A stretch of DNA of 64,000 bases from Litchfieldia salsa (GTDB taxonomy: Bacteria > Bacillota > Bacilli > Bacillales > Bacillaceae_L): positions 186,001-250,000 of the forward strand of contig NZ_FNJU01000002.1 of the NCBI RefSeq assembly GCF_900104555.1, given 5' to 3'. A program made the position numbers and the translations under genes. Below are positions 53,683 through 64,000 of this stretch, one piece after another. The notes under the pieces are model-generated. The model was given only the letters and a program-made list of their open reading frames with translations, was not told the DNA's origin and did not search any database. Every line of letters starts with the position of its first letter. The stretch's first letter is position 1.

Positions 53683-54660
53683 TTAAAATTCCAATACTTT
53701 CTTTGCTGTTTCAATTACATCTTTATAATTTGGTAACCAAACTGATTCTGCTGCAGTAAACGCAAAAACCGTATCTGGTGCCGCTACACGAAGAACAGGA
53801 GCTTCCAAGCTAAGGATTGCACGGTCATTGATCTCTGCAACAACATTTGCAGCAATACCTGCTTGCTTTTGAGCTTCTTGTACAACAATCGCTCTTCCAG
53901 TTTTTTCAACAGAAGCGATTATTGTTGGAATATCTAACGGGCTAATCGTACGTAAATCAACTACCTCTACAGAAACGCCTTCTTTTTCAAGTTCTTCTGC
54001 TGCTTTTAGACATTCATGTACCATCGCGCCGTATGTAACCATCGTAAGATCAGTTCCTTCACGCTTTACATCAGCTTTTCCGATTTCGATTGTGTATTCT
54101 CCTTCAGGAACTTCTTGACGGAAAGAACGGTAAAGTTTCATGTGCTCTAAGAATACAACTGGATCATTATCGCGAATTGCTGATATTAATAATCCTTTTG
54201 CATCATAAGGAGTAGCAGGAATAACAACCTTAAGTCCTGGTTGTTGTGCAACCAAACCTTCTAAACTATCCGCATGTAGTTCTGGTGTGTGAACTCCTCC
54301 ACCAAACGGTGAACGAATCGTAACTGGAGAATTATAACGTCCACCTGAACGGTAACGCATACGAGCCAATTGTCCACTTACCGAATCCATTACTTCATAT
54401 ACAAATCCAAAAAACTGAATTTCCATTACAGGTCGGAAGCCTTGTAAACTAAGACCAACTGCAAGACCACCAATTCCTGATTCAGCTAGTGGTGTATCGA
54501 AAACACGTTCTTCACCAAATTCAGCTTGTAGTCCTTCTGTCGCACGGAACACACCACCATTAAGTCCAACGTCTTCTCCAAAAACTAAGACATTTTCATC
54601 TTTCTTTAACTCGGTGCGTAACGCATCAGTGATTGCCTGAATCATTGTCATTTGCGCCAT
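53683..54660 (-). CDS. pdhB: Pyruvate dehydrogenase E1 component subunit beta
   Basis: 325 residues, full length. [18 protein letters not shown] (about 28-45) holds the TPP-contacting Glu. The C-terminal transketolase domain has [17 protein letters not shown] and the conserved RVAAPDT segment. With pdhA it forms the E1 tetramer that decarboxylates pyruvate and acetylates the E2 lipoyl group. The start lies three bases after the pdhA stop. Confidence 0.95.
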   Translation of the reverse strand: MAQMTMIQAITDALRTELKKDENVLVFGEDVGLNGGVFRATEGLQAEFGEERVFDTPLAESGIGGLAVGLSLQGFRPVMEIQFFGFVYEVMDSVSGQLARMRYRSGGRYNSPVTIRSPFGGGVHTPELHADSLEGLVAQQPGLKVVIPATPYDAKGLLISAIRDNDPVVFLEHMKLYRSFRQEVPEGEYTIEIGKADVKREGTDLTMVTYGAMVHECLKAAEELEKEGVSVEVVDLRTISPLDIPTIIASVEKTGRAIVVQEAQKQAGIAANVVAEINDRAILSLEAPVLRVAAPDTVFAFTAAESVWLPNYKDVIETAKKVLEF

Positions 54661-54663
54661 GGC

Positions 54664-56212
<1,549 letters not shown>

Positions 56213-56250
56213 TAAAAAAAATGAGCATACAACAGTATGCTCATTTTTTA
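56213..56250 (-). terminator. terminator of ykyA
   Basis: Perfect 10-bp stem ATGAGCATAC / GTATGCTCAT with an AACA loop, flanked by A7 and T6. Confidence 0.88.
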
Positions 56251-56922
56251 TTCAGCTGAATCCTCGTAAACGACCTCAAGCCCTGCATTCTCGTAAAACT
56301 TAATTTTTGCTTGATTATAACTTTCTGTATAGTCATTGAACTTTTCATTTGCTGCAATAACCTTATCATAACTTTTATTAATCGTGTCAATTTGTTCTTG
56401 TAGATTTTCTATCTCTAACTCTTTATCTTGGAATAGTACATATAATTCTTTATCAAATTGAACTGCCTCGTTATAGCTTTCATAGAGTTCATCATATGAA
56501 TTATATCGGTTTGTCATTAAATCAACTAATTCCATTGCATCTTGTTCAAGATCTTCATTTTCAAGCTTGCCAATTGACTCCAAAACTGTATCGAACTTTA
56601 GTTTTGATTCTTTAATGCTTTCATATTCAGTATCGATTCGTTCTTTACGTTCCTCGACTAAACTTTGCGCTTCTTTTGATAATGTAACAATTTTATCAAA
56701 ATCTTTCATACTTAACGCAATAATCTCGTCATACAATTCCTTTTCCTTTTGTTCAAGTTCTACCAATGGATTTTGTTGTTCCTTAAAGCTCTCCTCTAAT
56801 TTGACCACATCTTCAAGTACCGCATAGATCTCTTCCTCTGGAGTTGGTCCATTACTACATCCCGCTATTATAAGTAGAAGTACACTAATAAACACTGTTT
56901 TAAAAAAATAAACGTTTCTCAC
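56248..56922 (-). CDS. ykyA: YkyA-family lipoprotein (helical, putative cell-wall associated)
   Basis: 224 residues from the chosen start. A signal peptide ends in the lipobox IAGC, followed by NGPTPEEEIY; the rest is one long, highly charged alpha-helical region (about 30-215) typical of coiled coils. It matches B. subtilis YkyA (putative cell-wall binding lipoprotein) in architecture and position between defB and pdhA. The open frame begins at 56988, but AAGGGGG with nine bases to GTG 56922 gives a normal signal peptide. Confidence 0.8.
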   Translation of the reverse strand: MRNVYFFKTVFISVLLLIIAGCSNGPTPEEEIYAVLEDVVKLEESFKEQQNPLVELEQKEKELYDEIIALSMKDFDKIVTLSKEAQSLVEERKERIDTEYESIKESKLKFDTVLESIGKLENEDLEQDAMELVDLMTNRYNSYDELYESYNEAVQFDKELYVLFQDKELEIENLQEQIDTINKSYDKVIAANEKFNDYTESYNQAKIKFYENAGLEVVYEDSAE

Positions 56923-57189
56923 AAAACTACGCCCCCTTACTTCTCTACATGATAATACTATAAAAGTTAAAAGCTTTTTTAACAACAATTATAGATCTCT
57001 TTATTGATTTATATATAAAACTAATTACTTTAAATCTTATGTACTTGTCCAAACATTAGACCACAATTCCGAGTTAAGACACCTTATCTTTATTTTATTT
57101 CTTCTATTTAATTTTATTTTATTTTTTTAAATCATACGACTATAATCATACTAGGATATATACAATTTAAAAAGGAGTGACTACTATAT

Positions 57190-57741
57190 ATGATTACTAT
57201 GGATGATATTATTAGAGAAGGACATCCATCCCTGAGAATGGTTGCCCAAGAAGTAGTAACACCTTCTGAAGTTGATAGGAAAACACTTAGACAAATGTTA
57301 GAGTTTGTTAAAAACAGCCAGGATCCAATTCTTGCCGAGAAATACGGTTTACGGCCAGGAATAGGAATTGCCGCTCCACAAATAAATGTTTCAAAACGAA
57401 TGATTGCAATTCATCTAAAAGATCAGAATGAAAACTTATACAGCTATGCTCTTTTTAACCCAAAGATTATTAGTCATTCTGTTGAAAGAAGTTATCTGAC
57501 AAATGGAGAAGGTTGTCTATCAGTTGATCGAGAGGTCAAAGGAATCGTCCCACGATATGCGAGAATTAAAATTAAAGCACTCTCTGTTGATGACGAAGAA
57601 GTAATCATTAAACTTAAAGGCTTACCATCAATTGTATTCCAGCACGAAATCGACCATTTAAATGGAATTATGTTTTATGATCATATAGACAAATCCGATC
57701 CTTACCGCATACCTGAAAATTCAATAGCGATTGAAATCTAA
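57190..57741 (+). CDS. defB: Peptide deformylase
   Basis: 183 residues, the length of the Bacillus type II deformylase. Removes the formyl group from nascent proteins. All three motifs are intact: GIGIAAPQI (about 57-65), EGCLSV with the metal Cys, and QHEIDHLNG with the HExxH metal site. The type II insert near the start is present. ATG 57190 follows AAAAAGGAGTG. It is monocistronic. The position beside ykyA and rpoY matches B. subtilis defB (ykrB). Confidence 0.93.
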   Translation: MITMDDIIREGHPSLRMVAQEVVTPSEVDRKTLRQMLEFVKNSQDPILAEKYGLRPGIGIAAPQINVSKRMIAIHLKDQNENLYSYALFNPKIISHSVERSYLTNGEGCLSVDREVKGIVPRYARIKIKALSVDDEEVIIKLKGLPSIVFQHEIDHLNGIMFYDHIDKSDPYRIPENSIAIEI

Positions 57742-57749
57742 TCTTTACC

Positions 57750-57798
57750 AAAAAGATAAAAGAGGGGCAATCTAGTCATCCCCACTTTTATCTTTTTT
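57750..57798 (+). terminator. terminator of defB
   Basis: AAAAGATAAAAGAGGGG against CCCCACTTTTATCTTTT, one mismatch, followed by T7. Confidence 0.87.
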
Positions 57799-57909
57799 TC
57801 ATTTATGTAGAATCGTGCTAAACTTTCCATTTTTACCCATGAAAAGGTTTTAATAAATACCACATACTATACATGAGAGAAAAATCCTCTGCAGTTATAT
57901 ATAAATCAT

Positions 57910-57938
57910 TTGTACAAGTATTTCGAAAACACTGTAAT
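57910..57938 (+). promoter_or_regulatory. Promoter of the 23-residue peptide gene
   Basis: TTGTAC (57910-57915), exactly 17 bases, TGTAAT (57933-57938); predicted start near 57945. Confidence 0.55.
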
Positions 57939-57947
57939 CTGATATTT

Positions 57948-57961
57948 TCGTTTTAAAACGA
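57948..57961. promoter_or_regulatory. 14-bp palindrome at the transcript start, possible operator
   Basis: TCGTTTTAAAACGA is perfectly palindromic and begins within a few bases of the predicted transcription start. A bound repressor here would block the peptide gene. No named regulator is recognised. Confidence 0.4.
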
Positions 57962-57984
57962 TAAAAAAAGGAGAAGATGTAACC

Positions 57985-58056
57985 ATGCTTAAAAAGCTTA
58001 GAAAAAAAATAATGAAACAATGGTCTGATTTATTAAAAAAGAAAACCATCGCATGA
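57985..58056 (+). CDS. 23-residue cationic amphipathic peptide, undescribed
   Basis: ATG 57985 to TGA 58056. The peptide starts MLKKLRKKIMKQW and ends SDLLKKKTIA: nine Lys/Arg, one Asp, one Trp, with Leu/Ile/Met on one helical face. It resembles membrane-active small peptides (toxins, modulins, antimicrobials), but I know no homologue. AGGAG lies 11 bases upstream, and between them is a start-stop codon pair ATGTAA (57977-57982). It has its own promoter and a following hairpin, and sits alone between defB and rpoY. It could also be a chance frame within a non-coding RNA. Confidence 0.45.
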   Translation: MLKKLRKKIMKQWSDLLKKKTIA

Positions 58057-58093
58057 ATCATTCTTAAAAACTCTTCATTTTATATGATTCTTT

Positions 58094-58117
58094 TGGCCCT
58101 TCATTACAGAAGGGCCT
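58094..58117 (+). terminator. hairpin after the 23-residue peptide gene
   Basis: GGCCCTTC / GAAGGGCC with an ATTACA loop, 38 bases after the peptide stop. The following TATTATG is a weak T run. Confidence 0.6.
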
Positions 58118-58302
58118 ATTATGTAAATTTAAGGTATAATTAAAACGAGCCATTATCTAGATATAATGATAAAATTAAAGAAATAGTCACTTAATATAAG
58201 AGTTTTTCAGTAATTGAAATAAAAAACATGAAAAACTTACTAATATTTTATATAATAGAAAAAGTGATTCTAACATTCGGAAATTAAGGAGAGATTTGGC
58301 AA

Positions 58303-58512
58303 ATGATTTTTAAAGTATATTTTCAGGAACAAGCGAACGAGGTACCTGTTAGAGAAAATACAAAAACTGTATATCTTGAAGCAGAATCTGAACGTGACGT
58401 TCGTATTAAATTAGCTGACCGTAAAATTAATATTGAATATATTCAAAAAGTAGAAAACGCACACTTAGAGTATGAGCAACAAAATGAAGACTATAACGTA
58501 TTGGAGATTTGA
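58303..58512 (+). CDS. rpoY: RNA polymerase epsilon subunit
   Basis: 69 residues, full length for RpoY (YkzG). It begins MIFKVYFQEQANEVPVREN and includes the family segment SERDVRIKLADRKINIEYIQ. Small accessory subunit of Firmicutes RNA polymerase whose fold resembles phage T7 Gp2. AAGGAGAG precedes the ATG. It is six bases upstream of rnjA and cotranscribed with it, the conserved arrangement. Confidence 0.93.
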   Translation: MIFKVYFQEQANEVPVRENTKTVYLEAESERDVRIKLADRKINIEYIQKVENAHLEYEQQNEDYNVLEI

Positions 58513-58518
58513 TAACGT

Positions 58519-60186
58519 ATGAAATTTGTAAAAAACGACCAGACCGCAGTATTTGCCCTAGGGGGACTAGGTGAGATCGGTAAAAACACATATGGTGTTC
58601 AATTTCAAGACGAAATTGTTTTAATTGATGCTGGAATTAAATTCCCAGAAGATGAGCTATTAGGAATCGACTATGTAATCCCTGATTATAGTTACTTATC
58701 TAAGAACATCGATAAAATCAAAGGACTCTTTATTACTCATGGACATGAAGACCATATAGGTGGTATCCCATATTTATTAAAAGAAATTAATATACCAATC
58801 TATGCAGGCAAGCTGGCTTTAGCACTTATTAGAAATAAATTAGAAGAACATGGCCTTTTAAGACAAACAAAGCTTATTGAGGTACAAGAAGATGATATCA
58901 TTAAATTCCGCAAAACTTCTGTAAGCTTTTATAGAACAACTCACAGTATTCCAGATGCTTTCGGTATCGTTGTAAAAACACCTCCTGGGCAAGTTGTACA
59001 TACTGGTGATTTTAAATTTGATTTTACACCAGTAGGTGAGCCTGCAAATTTAACGAAGATGGCTGAGATCGGTAAAGAAGGTGTGCTTTGCTTACTATCA
59101 GATAGCACAAATGCTGAAAACCCTGAATTCACAATGTCAGAACGCCGTGTGGGTGATAGTATTAATGATATCTTCAGAAAAGTAGATGGACGTTTGATTT
59201 TTGCGACATTCGCATCAAATATTCATAGACTTCAACAAGTAGTTGAAGCAGCTGTTCAAAATGGTCGTAAGGTTGCTGTATTTGGGAGAAGTATGGAAGC
59301 CGCAATTGATATAGGGATAGATTTAGGTTATATCACTGCACCAAAGGAGACTTTTATTGAAGCCTCACAAATCAATCGAATACCAGCAAACCGTGTGACC
59401 ATTTTATGTACTGGAAGTCAAGGAGAACCAATGGCCGCTCTTTCAAGAATTGCTGGTGGTACACACCGACAAATTCAAATCATACCTGGAGATACAGTTG
59501 TTTTCTCATCTTCACCAATTCCTGGTAACACAATTAGTGTAAGCCGTACAATCAATATGCTTTCTCGTGCAGGTGCAGAAGTTATTAGTGGGCCATTAAA
59601 TGACATTCATACGTCTGGACATGGTGGGCAAGAAGAACAAAAACTAATGCTTAGATTGATGAAACCAAAGTATTTCATGCCAATCCACGGTGAATACCGT
59701 ATGCAAAAGATGCATTCTAAATTAGCGATAGATTGTGGAGTACCCGAAGAAAATTGTTTTATTATGGATAACGGGGATGTTTTGGCCTTAGGCGAGAATG
59801 AAGCATCTGTTTCAGGAAAAATTCCATCAGGAAACGTTTATATTGATGGAAGTGGAATTGGTGACATTGGAAACATCGTTCTTAGAGATCGACGTATTCT
59901 TTCTGAAGAAGGGCTTGTTATTGTTGTTGTAAGTATCAATATGAAGGATTTCAAAATTGCTGCAGGACCAGATTTAATTTCCCGCGGATTTGTCTACATG
60001 CGTGAATCAGGTGACTTAATTAATGACGCTCAGAGTCTAATCTCGAAGCATTTAAATAAAGTCATGGAGAGACGTACTACTCAGTGGTCGGAAATTAAAA
60101 ATGAAATTACAGACACTTTAGCTCCTTTTCTTTATGAAAAAACGAAACGCCGTCCAATGATTTTACCTATCATCATGGAAGTATAA
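58519..60186 (+). CDS. rnjA: Ribonuclease J1
   Basis: 555 residues, metallo-beta-lactamase/beta-CASP endo- and 5'-exoribonuclease central to Gram-positive mRNA decay. Zinc ligands H74, H76, D78 and H79 in [10 protein letters not shown], then HTGDFKFD, the CASP motifs, and [11 protein letters not shown] with PIHGEYRM. The C-terminal dimerisation domain is complete. Its partner RpoY is cotranscribed. In B. subtilis SR1P-GapA stimulates RNase J1, and SR1P is encoded in this window. Confidence 0.96.
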   Translation: MKFVKNDQTAVFALGGLGEIGKNTYGVQFQDEIVLIDAGIKFPEDELLGIDYVIPDYSYLSKNIDKIKGLFITHGHEDHIGGIPYLLKEINIPIYAGKLALALIRNKLEEHGLLRQTKLIEVQEDDIIKFRKTSVSFYRTTHSIPDAFGIVVKTPPGQVVHTGDFKFDFTPVGEPANLTKMAEIGKEGVLCLLSDSTNAENPEFTMSERRVGDSINDIFRKVDGRLIFATFASNIHRLQQVVEAAVQNGRKVAVFGRSMEAAIDIGIDLGYITAPKETFIEASQINRIPANRVTILCTGSQGEPMAALSRIAGGTHRQIQIIPGDTVVFSSSPIPGNTISVSRTINMLSRAGAEVISGPLNDIHTSGHGGQEEQKLMLRLMKPKYFMPIHGEYRMQKMHSKLAIDCGVPEENCFIMDNGDVLALGENEASVSGKIPSGNVYIDGSGIGDIGNIVLRDRRILSEEGLVIVVVSINMKDFKIAAGPDLISRGFVYMRESGDLINDAQSLISKHLNKVMERRTTQWSEIKNEITDTLAPFLYEKTKRRPMILPIIMEV

Positions 60187-60187
60187 T

Positions 60188-60228
60188 AAAAAGTGGACAA
60201 CCTATATATTAGGTCGTCCACTTTTTTT
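60188..60228 (+). terminator. terminator of rpoY-rnjA
   Basis: AAAAAGTGGACAACCTA / TAGGTCGTCCACTTTTT (one mismatch) followed by further T, directly after the rnjA stop. Confidence 0.9.
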
Positions 60229-60232
60229 ATAT

Positions 60233-60434
60233 GGCAGTTTGCGTATAGATTGTTGCTTTCAAAGCCGCAGGCTGAATACACTCCGCGTCCGGCGGGTGAC
60301 CAGTGAGCCTCCTCGTCGCAAATGCTCCTGTGGGGTCTCACTTTGGCCACTGGTCTGAGCAGGAGTCTACGTGTATTCAGCCTGCTTGTATCTAGCATTT
60401 CAAAGTTTTATGTCTAAAACAACGAAAACAGCCT
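60233..60434 (+). repeat. Palindromic interspersed element, family I, copy D (full length)
   Basis: About 202 bp from GGCAGTTTGC (degenerate left end, 60233) to GAAAACAGCC (60424-60433), with the shared flank TATAGATTGTTGCTTTCAAA and the full nested core. Between convergent rnjA and ktrC. The open frame crossing it on the minus strand (peptide VAKVRPHRSICDEEAHWSPA) is the repeat read in one frame and also appears in copy A. Confidence 0.88.
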
Positions 60435-60445
60435 TTTATATAGAT

Positions 60446-61108
60446 TTATTCATCAACTAAATTTTTCTCAAATCGGTTAATATCCGTATCCGCACCTATT
60501 ACGATTAAAATATCCCCTTGATGAATTAGTTCGGTAGCTTGTGGAGAAACAATGATATTTTTACCTCGTTTAATGGCAACTATATTAATTCCATACTTTG
60601 CACGAATATCCATATCAATTAAGGTATTACCATCCATTCTTCTACTTGCAACAAGTTCAACGATACTATGTTCATCAGATAACTCAAGATAGTCCAATAC
60701 ATTATTTGAGATAATATTATGAGCAATTCTTTTCCCCATATCTCGTTCAGGATGAACGATTTGGTCTGCACCTATTTTGCTTAAGACTTTTTCATGATAG
60801 TCATTTTGAGCTTTAACTGTAATGTGTTTTACTCCTAATTCTTTAAGAATTAATGTAGTAAGTATACTTGCTTGGATATTATCTCCAATTGCAACTATTA
60901 CATGATCAAAATTTCGGATTCCTAAACTTTTAAGAACAGATTCATCTGTTGAATCACCAACAACAGCATGTGATGCAATTGTGGAATAACCATTTACCTT
61001 ATCTTCATCCATATCCATAGCCATTACTTCCATACCTTCTTCACTAAGTGCCCGGCAAATACTTCCGCCAAAACGCCCTAATCCAATGACTGCAAATTCT
61101 TTTTTCAC
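60446..61108 (-). CDS. ktrC: Potassium uptake regulatory subunit KtrC (TrkA family)
   Basis: 220 residues: RCK_N domain with the nucleotide loop GLGRFGGSICRAL (9-21) and acidic DMDEDK at the end of the second strand, and an RCK_C domain (about 140-218, ending RFEKNLVDE). Gates a KtrD-type K+ channel in response to ATP/ADP, and RCK_C of this family binds c-di-AMP. It corresponds to ykqB in the B. subtilis order beside rnjA. It is a single gene; the membrane subunit is not in the window. Confidence 0.87.
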   Translation of the reverse strand: MKKEFAVIGLGRFGGSICRALSEEGMEVMAMDMDEDKVNGYSTIASHAVVGDSTDESVLKSLGIRNFDHVIVAIGDNIQASILTTLILKELGVKHITVKAQNDYHEKVLSKIGADQIVHPERDMGKRIAHNIISNNVLDYLELSDEHSIVELVASRRMDGNTLIDMDIRAKYGINIVAIKRGKNIIVSPQATELIHQGDILIVIGADTDINRFEKNLVDE

Positions 61109-61211
61109 AAGTAGTCCCCCAATAACTAAACATCCTTAATAACAATGACACAAGCATTCTTATTTCTTAGTTTATCATATTTAGAAATACTACTGCCATC
61201 CTTAGACTAAT

Positions 61212-61242
61212 AAAAAGAAGGAAGAGGTTGCCCCTTCCTTTT
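61212..61242 (-). terminator. terminator of the ABC exporter operon
   Basis: AAGGAAGAGG / CCCCTTCCTT stem (one mismatch), 22 bases after the stop codon, with A5 giving U5 on the minus strand. Confidence 0.8.
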
Positions 61243-61261
61243 ATAATAGAATTGATTTTGA

Positions 61262-63097
61262 TTAACCTACTTCTAACATCTTAAATTGTGCTTTAACAAG
61301 GTGATAGTATTCTCCTTGTAAATCCATTAATTCAGCATGAGATCCTTGTTCCAAAATTTCTCCGTGGTCAAGAACGAAAATGTTATCTGCTTCCCTAATG
61401 GTCGAAAGTCTATGTGCAATAATAATCGCTGTCCGATTCTTAAGCAATTTTCTAAGGGCAAGTTGGATATTCATTTCTGTCTCTGTATCTATACTTGCTG
61501 TTGCTTCATCCAGAATAAGAATTTTTGGATCTGCAAGTAATGCCCTAGCAAATGATAATAGTTGGCGTTCTCCAACTGATAGGATATTCCCTCTTTCTTC
61601 AACTTCTGTATGATAACCATTTGATAGTTTTTCAATGAAATGATTGGCACCTACGGCTTTTGCAGCGTCAATCACTTCATCATCAGTTGCATCTGGGCGT
61701 CCAAATCGTATATTTTCGATAATGGTACCAGAAAAAATAAAGGTATCTTGTAAGACAACACTAATTTGAGAGCGGACACTGTCCAGTTTCACATCTTTAA
61801 TATCAATTCCATCAATCTTAACCGTACCACTTGTTGCGTCATAAAAGCGGCTAATTAAGTTAGCGATCGTTGTTTTACCTGAACCAGTATGTCCGACCAA
61901 TGCCACAGTTTGACCCGCTTTCATTGTTAAAGAAATACCTTTTAAAGCCTTTCGTTTTTCATCATATGAAAACTCAACATTATCGAACTCGATTTTCCCT
62001 TTAATATGTGTTAAAGGCTTAGCATTTTCCATTTCAGAAACAATGGGCTTTTCATCCAGGTATTCAAAAATACGTTCAGATGAAGCCATACCCATCAGTA
62101 ATTGATTATACACCTGCCCTAAACGTGAGATAGGCTCCCAGAACATCCCTAAGTATACGGCAAACGAAACAAATTCACCGATACTTAATGAGTTTGTACT
62201 CGTAATTAAATAGGCTCCATACCATAAAAGAATCGCAGTACCCAATGCATTTGTCATTTCCACGAAGGGGCGGAACATCGCATTCTTTCTTGTCGCATCT
62301 CTCCAACTTTCGAAGGTCTCTGTGTTCACACCGTCAAAAAACTCCATGTTTTCTTTTTCCTGTGTAAATGATTGAGTAACACGAATACCTTGTATACTTT
62401 CATTTAAATGTGAATTCAATTTTGCTTGTTTTATACGAACCATTTGCCAAGATCTGCGGATTTTTTTCCGTAGACTAGTAGAAATAAAGAACATCACAGG
62501 TAAAATAACCATAATCGCAAGTGTTAGCTCTGGACTTAGCGCAAAAAGAATAATGAAAATACCTATTAACAACAGGAAATCCATGAGTAGGTTTATGACA
62601 CCATTCGTAAATAATTCCTGTAGCGAATTAATGTCGTTCATGATACGTACTAAAATAGATCCTGCTGAACGTTGATCAAAAAAGCGATGTGATAGGTTCT
62701 GGACATGTGTAAACAAATGTTTTCTAATATCATAAATGACATTCTGTCCTAACTGATTCATCCACCTAATTCTAAATACATTCGCTACATAAGATAATGT
62801 GTAAAGCCCAGCAATAATAAGAACAAGATTTATTAATAAATCGGTATCTTTGTTAGCTACTGCATGGTCTAATGTGTAGACCCCTATTAAAATAGGGACA
62901 ACTAAGCGTACCGCAGTAGCAATGATAACAGCTAAGAAAGCCAGTGGTAACAAATTCTTTGAATAAGGCTTCATATAACTAAAGAGTCGGGACATTTGTA
63001 ACCAGTTAAACGGTTTTTCGATTGCTTGGTCTGTTGAATAATGAAATCGTTCATTCACATTATTTTTTTCCTCTTTTTTTTCATTCATAGATCTCAC
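61262..63097 (-). CDS. Heterodimeric ABC exporter subunit, catalytic Glu present, non-canonical signature
   Basis: 611 residues: a charged N-terminal extension, a six-helix type I exporter domain (about 45-330) and an ABC ATPase. Walker A VGHTGSGKTT, Walker B LILDEATASID with the catalytic Glu, and H-loop IIAHRLSTI. The signature is LSVGERQLLSF instead of LSGGQ. With the partner upstream (five bases away) it forms an asymmetric exporter of the TM287/288 or BmrCD type. The likely substrates are drugs or lipids. It resembles YfiC and YheH-like proteins of B. subtilis, but I cannot say which is the orthologue. Confidence 0.85.
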   Translation of the reverse strand: MRSMNEKKEEKNNVNERFHYSTDQAIEKPFNWLQMSRLFSYMKPYSKNLLPLAFLAVIIATAVRLVVPILIGVYTLDHAVANKDTDLLINLVLIIAGLYTLSYVANVFRIRWMNQLGQNVIYDIRKHLFTHVQNLSHRFFDQRSAGSILVRIMNDINSLQELFTNGVINLLMDFLLLIGIFIILFALSPELTLAIMVILPVMFFISTSLRKKIRRSWQMVRIKQAKLNSHLNESIQGIRVTQSFTQEKENMEFFDGVNTETFESWRDATRKNAMFRPFVEMTNALGTAILLWYGAYLITSTNSLSIGEFVSFAVYLGMFWEPISRLGQVYNQLLMGMASSERIFEYLDEKPIVSEMENAKPLTHIKGKIEFDNVEFSYDEKRKALKGISLTMKAGQTVALVGHTGSGKTTIANLISRFYDATSGTVKIDGIDIKDVKLDSVRSQISVVLQDTFIFSGTIIENIRFGRPDATDDEVIDAAKAVGANHFIEKLSNGYHTEVEERGNILSVGERQLLSFARALLADPKILILDEATASIDTETEMNIQLALRKLLKNRTAIIIAHRLSTIREADNIFVLDHGEILEQGSHAELMDLQGEYYHLVKAQFKMLEVG

Positions 63098-63102
63098 CTA
63101 CC

Positions 63103-64000
63103 TCATCCTGTTTGTGATTGAAGGATTGTTTTTTGGTCTTTATACTGAATATCGTAAATTCGTCGATATACCCCTTCATTTTGAACAAGTTCATCATGTG
63201 TGCCTCTTTCAACAATTGCACCTTCGTCTAATACAATAATCTCATCAGCATGTTTGAGTGAAGAAATTCGGTGAGCAATAATAATAGTTGTTCGCCCCTT
63301 CATGACTTCTTTTAAATCTCTTTGTATATTAAACTCAGTTTCCATGTCAACCGCACTTGTAGCATCATCAAGAATCAAAATGCTCGGATCAATACATATG
63401 GCTCTCGCAATAGCTATACGCTGCTTTTGCCCTCCGGAAAGCCCCATTCCACGTTCCCCAAGAAGGGAATCATAGCCATCTGGAAGTTCCATAATGAATT
63501 CATGCGCCTGCGCTCTCTTGGCTGCATCAATAATTTGCTCCATTGTTGCATCAGGGCGACCATAAGAAATATTTGATTTGATCGTTGAAGAAAATAGAAA
63601 TGACTCTTGTAGTACAAAACCGATGTTTTTTCGTATTGTGTTTAATGAATAATCTTTTACATCACGACCGTCAAGAATAACTTGACCGTTCACAGGTTCG
63701 TAAAATCTAGTAATTAATTGAGTAATACTCGTTTTACCTGAACCAGTGGAACCAATTAGTCCAATTATTTTACCAGGTTGAGCGTTAAATGAGATAGATG
63801 ACAGAGCTGCTTCATCATCTTCAGTATACTTTAATGTCACATTTTTGAATTCTATATGTCCTTCAAGGCGCTCTTTCGTTATGATTTGATTTCCTTCTAC
63901 GATCTCTTGATCAGCTTCTAAGATTTCTAGTAGTCTTTCACCCGAAGCCTTTGATTGAGAAAATTGATTGATAACAAAACCAAGATTCATGATTGGCCAC
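63103..64000 (-). CDS. Heterodimeric ABC exporter subunit, degenerate Walker B, 5' end outside window
   Basis: The open frame continues past the right edge (codons for WPI precede the first Met at 63990), so only about 299 C-terminal residues are visible: the end of the last membrane helix (WPIMNLGFVINQFSQSKASGE) and the whole ATPase domain. Walker A IGSTGSGKTS, canonical signature LSGGQKQRIAIARA, but Walker B is LILDDATSAVD, with Asp where the catalytic Glu should be. This is the degenerate partner typical of heterodimeric exporters. First gene of the pair; about 320 residues of membrane domain are missing. Confidence 0.85.
   Translation of the reverse strand, partial: WPIMNLGFVINQFSQSKASGERLLEILEADQEIVEGNQIITKERLEGHIEFKNVTLKYTEDDEAALSSISFNAQPGKIIGLIGSTGSGKTSITQLITRFYEPVNGQVILDGRDVKDYSLNTIRKNIGFVLQESFLFSSTIKSNISYGRPDATMEQIIDAAKRAQAHEFIMELPDGYDSLLGERGMGLSGGQKQRIAIARAICIDPSILILDDATSAVDMETEFNIQRDLKEVMKGRTTIIIAHRISSLKHADEIIVLDEGAIVERGTHDELVQNEGVYRRIYDIQYKDQKTILQSQTG

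Noticed and set aside
60132-60398. Open frame of 88 codons on the minus strand, and a similar one at 4970-5155
   Set aside because: Both are family I repeat DNA read in the same frame (AKVRPxRS..DEEAHWSPAGRGVYSACG). There is no ribosome binding site, and they overlap the 3' ends of rnjA and tmcAL.

Overview
The window is a stretch of chromosome from an endospore-forming member of the Bacillaceae. It is AT-rich, has strong GGAGG-type ribosome binding sites and many TTG/GTG starts, and carries sporulation genes (gerR/ylbO, ylbJ, ytvI-like, ylaJ, ylbD, csfG). Gene order follows the Bacillus subtilis rnjA-pdh-speA-ykt-yla-cta-ylb block as I remember it, read in reverse. No rRNA, tRNA, prophage, intact IS or CRISPR array was seen. 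Most highly expressed operons (pdh, cta, typA) lie on the minus strand, so that is probably the leading strand here.

Region by region. 1-16690 is the ylb cluster: a partial DUF3397 gene, panE, ylbP, gerR, rpmF, ylbN, tmcAL (ylbM), ddcP (ylbL), ylbK, ylbJ, coaD, rsmD, the sporulation sRNA csfG, ylbG, ylbF, then ylbE/D/C/B/A interleaved with genes I do not recall from the B. subtilis cluster (a RimK-like ATP-grasp enzyme, a lipoprotein, a hotdog thioesterase and a small membrane protein). 16995-19787 holds an Asp23-family gene, a YtvI-like membrane protein, a GNAT enzyme and ctaM. 19915-27892 encodes caa3 cytochrome c oxidase and its heme A supply (ctaG, ctaF, ctaE, ctaD, ctaC, ctaB, and divergent ctaA). 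28140-38131 is the yla cluster (ftsW, ylaN, ylaL, PhoH-family ylaK, ylaJ, ylaI, ylaH, typA, ylaF, yktC). 38295-45174 is an oligopeptide ABC importer plus M20 amidohydrolase operon behind a CodY-like box. 45441-50788 holds ykzI, yktB, yktA, speA, the dual-function RNA SR1 with its SR1P peptide, and slp. 50842-60186 holds pdhABCD, ykyA, a deformylase, a 23-residue cationic peptide gene, rpoY and rnjA. 60446-64000 holds ktrC and a heterodimeric ABC exporter cut by the window edge.

The less obvious content is non-coding. At least four families of palindromic interspersed elements occupy gene ends. One family of about 200 bp, with ends AGGCTGTTTTC/GAAAACAGCCT, has five copies, each in a convergent intergenic region and all in the same orientation. 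One of these is an internal deletion derivative placed in the 3' part of SR1. Two regulatory RNAs can be placed with promoters: csfG (sigma-F/G-type promoter, plus strand) and SR1 (consensus sigma-A promoter, CcpN operator and cre). A short transcription unit at 57910-58117 (promoter, 14-bp palindrome, start-stop ATGTAA, 23-residue peptide of net charge about +8, hairpin) is the best candidate for something undescribed.

Many start codons were moved downstream of the longest open frame because a Shine-Dalgarno sequence and the family N-terminus agree on the inner start; each entry says so. Family names and B. subtilis gene order come from memory, not from a search.
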